Assembly (NCBI GenBank): GCA_900553135.1
Contig: USCO01000103.1
Location: forward strand, 1 to 7,789
Reading direction: 5' to 3'
From: an uncultured Eubacteriales bacterium
GTDB taxonomy: Bacteria; Bacillota; Clostridia; Oscillospirales; Oscillospiraceae
DNA length: 7,789 nucleotides
Both the position numbers and the translations under genes were made by a program. The notes under the pieces were generated by a model. That model was not told the origin of the DNA, did no database searches, and was given only the letters and a program-made list of their open reading frames with translations. How positions within the stretch are numbered: position 1 is the first letter of the stretch; every line of letters starts with the position of its first letter. Below, in pieces: positions 6,498 to 7,789 of the stretch.

Positions 6498-7313
6498 TTA
6501 TCCCATCTGGATCACCGAGGCCTGGCTGCCCCGGCGTACGCCCAGCAGGCGGTGGGACCAGAACTCCTCGGTGAGGCAGGCGGTGCAGGCCGGGCAGAGG
6601 GCGATGTGCTCCTCCGTCACCCCCGCGTCCAGCAGCCAGCGGCGGTTGGCCCCCTTCAGGTCCACGTGGTACTTTCCTTCCCGCTCCGGGATGGGGGAAA
6701 TAAATTCCTCCGCCCGCTCCCCCATGCCTGCCCGCATGCCGTCGGGCACGTCCACATGGGTCTCAAAGCAGGTGGGGCAGATTCCGGGACCGATGGCGGC
6801 CAGGATGTCTTCCGGGCGGCTCCCGTAGTCCCGCACCATGCGCTCCACCCCACGGGCGGCCGCGCCCAGGGCGGTGCCCCGCCACCCAGCGTGGACGGCG
6901 GCGGCCACCCCCTTCACCGGGTCACACAGCAAAACGGGGATGCAGTCGGCGGAAAAAATGGTCAGCGCCAGCCCGGGACGGTCGGTGATCAGGCCGTCAG
7001 CCTGCTCCACCCCAGGCGCGCCGGGATAGGGTATCACGTCCCCATCCCTCACAGCCCGGACCACGTCCCCGTGGACCTGGCAGTTTTTCACCAGCCGGTC
7101 CGGGTCGGCCCCGATGGCGTGACAGAAGCGGCGGAAGTTTTCACTCACCCGCTCGTCCTCGTCGCCCCGGCCGGCACCCAGGTTCAGACTGTCCCAGGGG
7201 GCGGGAGACACCCCGCCTACCCGGGTGGAAAATCCGTTGACAAATCCCGCCCGCGCCATCTGGGGACAGGTATAGAACAAAACGCCTTGGCGCGTTTCCC
7301 GGACGATCTCCAC
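6498..7313 (-). CDS. pgeF: Peptidoglycan editing factor / laccase-domain protein
   Basis: The 271-residue cytosolic protein belongs to the YfiH/DUF152 (Cu-oxidase_4, 'polyphenol oxidase') family. The metal-site motifs are intact: QVHGD with H81, SADCIPVLL with C124, and VHAGWRGT with H141. Family blocks FSTRVGGVSPAPWDSLNLG (28-46), IGPGIC (174-179) and a final ASVI are also present. E. coli PgeF keeps L-serine out of position 2 of the peptidoglycan stem peptide. Other family members, including mammalian LACC1/FAMIN, act on purine nucleosides (adenosine deaminase and phosphorylase activities). Which activity applies here cannot be read from sequence. It starts with GTG at 7311-7313, supported by AAAGGAGG (7321-7328) at 7 nt; no competing start is better placed. 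It is the first gene of the operon with the lipoprotein gene and purL, and its promoter is at 7349-7377. Confidence 0.94.
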   Translation of the reverse strand: MEIVRETRQGVLFYTCPQMARAGFVNGFSTRVGGVSPAPWDSLNLGAGRGDEDERVSENFRRFCHAIGADPDRLVKNCQVHGDVVRAVRDGDVIPYPGAPGVEQADGLITDRPGLALTIFSADCIPVLLCDPVKGVAAAVHAGWRGTALGAAARGVERMVRDYGSRPEDILAAIGPGICPTCFETHVDVPDGMRAGMGERAEEFISPIPEREGKYHVDLKGANRRWLLDAGVTEEHIALCPACTACLTEEFWSHRLLGVRRGSQASVIQMG

Positions 7314-7348
7314 GGCTGCTCCTCCTTTGGGTCATAGTTGGATAGTTT

Positions 7349-7377
7349 ATTGTATCCCAAAACTTTTTCTCTGGCAA
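7349..7377 (-). promoter_or_regulatory. Housekeeping promoter of the pgeF-purL operon
   Basis: On the minus strand, -35 TTGCCA (7372-7377, one mismatch) and -10 TACAAT (7349-7354, one mismatch) are 17 nt apart. The start of transcription should be near 7342, leaving a short leader of about 29 nt before the GTG. That leaves no room for a purine riboswitch, and no clear operator palindrome is visible. Regulation by a PurR-like protein cannot be excluded. Confidence 0.85.
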
Positions 7378-7433
7378 CCCGCAACAAGACGGAATTGCCC
7401 CCTCCCACCCCGAAATTTTCCTTGCGATTGGTC

Positions 7434-7474
7434 CAAAAGGAAATGTCCCGGGAGGGCAAAACCCTCCCGGGACA
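7434..7474 (-). terminator. Intrinsic terminator downstream of secA
   Basis: A perfect 13-bp stem, TGTCCCGGGAGGG (7444-7456) with CCCTCCCGGGACA (7462-7474), has a 5-nt loop. On the minus strand it is followed by UUUCCUUUU. It lies 44 nt after the duplicated stop codon (7518-7520) but about 200 nt after the stop codon of the intact gene end (7678-7680). This suggests that the intervening block is an insertion. Confidence 0.9.
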
Positions 7475-7510
7475 CGGGATCTTCCTATTATTTTACATCA
7501 GGGCTGCGCT

Positions 7511-7563
7511 GTGGGTCTTAGCCCTTCTGCTCAGGATGGAACTGAGGGCAGGTGCACTTCTTC
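7511..7563 (-). repeat. Orphan duplicate of the secA 3' end (copy 1)
   Basis: This 53-nt segment is identical, base for base, to 7671-7723, at an offset of 160. It carries the last 14 codons of the SEC-C gene, its TAA stop and 7 nt of trailer, but has no start codon or upstream coding part, so it is not a gene. The absence of any difference implies a recent event, gene conversion or an assembly error. Its normal spacing to the terminator suggests that it holds the ancestral position relative to the 3' flank. Confidence 0.9.
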
Positions 7564-7670
7564 AAGGCGCGGGTGTTTCCTGCGGGAAACACGGCGCACA
7601 GCGCCCAGCCGCGCCTTCCGGGCGGGAACCAGTTCCCCCCGGAGTCCCCCCTCCGCTCTCCGAGGGGGAC
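7564..7670 (-). mobile_element. 107-nt fully structured insertion between direct repeats (putative)
   Basis: The block between the two 53-nt copies folds almost entirely. A 9-bp closing stem, AAGGCGCGG (7564-7572) with CCGCGCCTT (7609-7617), encloses two hairpins: GTGTTTCC/GGAAACAC with loop TGCG (7573-7592), and GGCGC/GCGCC (7593-7605). Next is a hairpin at 7617-7643 (TCCGGG + GGGAAC arms with a one-base bulge). Last is GTCCCC(C)CTC/GAGGGGGAC (7644-7670). The structural limits coincide with the limits of the flanking repeats. There is no coding potential I would defend. It resembles a small non-autonomous repetitive element or structured RNA; I do not recognise a named family. Its orientation is arbitrary; I list it with secA, whose transcript would contain it. 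Confidence 0.55.
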
Positions 7671-7723
7671 GTGGGTCTTAGCCCTTCTGCTCAGGATGGA
7701 ACTGAGGGCAGGTGCACTTCTTC
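7671..7723 (-). repeat. 53-bp direct repeat, copy 2, within the secA 3' end
   Basis: This copy is joined in frame to the upstream coding sequence, so it is the functional end of the gene. It runs from the last base of the Trp codon of the KWKKC segment through the stop codon and 7 nt beyond. It is identical to 7511-7563. Confidence 0.92.
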
Positions 7724-7789
7724 CACTTCAGGCCGGAGCCGCAGGGGCAGGGATCGTTGCGGCCGATCTTGATGGCCTTGCGCTGAGGC
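7678..7789 (-). CDS. secA: C-terminal end of SEC-C motif protein, probably SecA (partial)
   Basis: Only the last 36 codons are inside the window; the start lies beyond the right edge. They read KIGRNDPCPCGSG followed by LKWKKCTC and a short tail ending EQKG. This is the SEC-C zinc-binding module, which in SecA binds SecB and ribosomes and helps deliver preproteins to the SecYEG channel. GRNDPCPCGSG at the extreme C-terminus, preceded by a basic linker, is typical of SecA. SEC-C also ends YecA-like and other proteins, so the assignment is probable rather than certain. The last metal ligands read C-T-C instead of the usual adjacent C-C or C-H. The final 14 codons and stop are part of a perfect 53-bp duplication, but this copy's reading frame is unbroken. 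Confidence 0.7.
   Translation of the reverse strand, partial: PQRKAIKIGRNDPCPCGSGLKWKKCTCPQFHPEQKG

Noticed and set aside
5022..7337. Plus-strand open frame of about 770 codons antisense to pgeF and the lipoprotein gene
   Set aside because: It has the same composition bias and no domain, and it spans the intergenic junction of two well-supported minus-strand genes.
7314..7348. Purine riboswitch upstream of the pgeF-purL operon
   Set aside because: The predicted leader is about 29 nt, too short for an aptamer, and no conserved purine-aptamer core is visible.
7564..7670. Complete insertion sequence or transposase gene
   Set aside because: The block is only 107 nt, with no open frame of interest. 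At most it is a non-autonomous element.
7338..7772. Plus-strand open frame across the repeat region
   Set aside because: It runs through a promoter, a terminator, the structured block and the antisense of secA, and has no recognisable protein features.
7511..7789. CRISPR array or tandem repeat array
   Set aside because: There are only two copies, the repeat is coding sequence of the adjacent gene, and the single spacer is 107 nt and self-complementary.

Overview
The window comes from a GC-rich bacterium. I infer a Bacillota of class Clostridia, probably an Oscillospiraceae-type gut anaerobe. The signs are consensus housekeeping promoters, strong AAAGGAGG/GGAGGA ribosome binding sites, a single-chain PurL of the clostridial type, and AT-rich intergenic promoters between GC-rich genes. 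The genus is not determined. Every gene I can support lies on the minus strand, so transcription runs from right to left.

From right to left in transcription order: (1) 7678-7789 is the 3' end of a gene ending in a SEC-C zinc motif, most likely secA. Downstream of its stop lies a 107-nt block (7564-7670) built entirely of inverted repeats. Next comes a perfect second copy (7511-7563) of the last 53 nt of the secA end, and then a strong terminator (7434-7474). (2) A promoter at 7349-7377 drives a compact three-gene operon: pgeF (GTG start), an orphan SBP_bac_5-type lipoprotein, and purL. The gaps are 9 and 31 nt, and the operon ends at a terminator at 1203-1242. (3) An extended -10 promoter at 1111-1119 drives a 225-residue TIM-barrel protein of unknown function. 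It is followed by a GC-rich hairpin at 301-335. (4) A strong promoter with an AT-rich UP-like element drives a tRNA operon, tRNA-Met(CAU) then tRNA-Glu(UUC), which may continue past the left edge.

The operon joins a laccase-domain protein (peptidoglycan editing; relatives act on purine nucleosides), a solute-binding lipoprotein with no permease in view, and the fourth enzyme of purine synthesis. A functional link is possible but unproven. Long plus-strand frames opposite purL, pgeF and the lipoprotein gene are treated as antisense shadows.

The most unusual item is the secA 3' region: a fully foldable 107-nt element inserted exactly between two identical 53-bp copies of the gene end. It looks like a small structured mobile or repetitive element, or a template-switch product.
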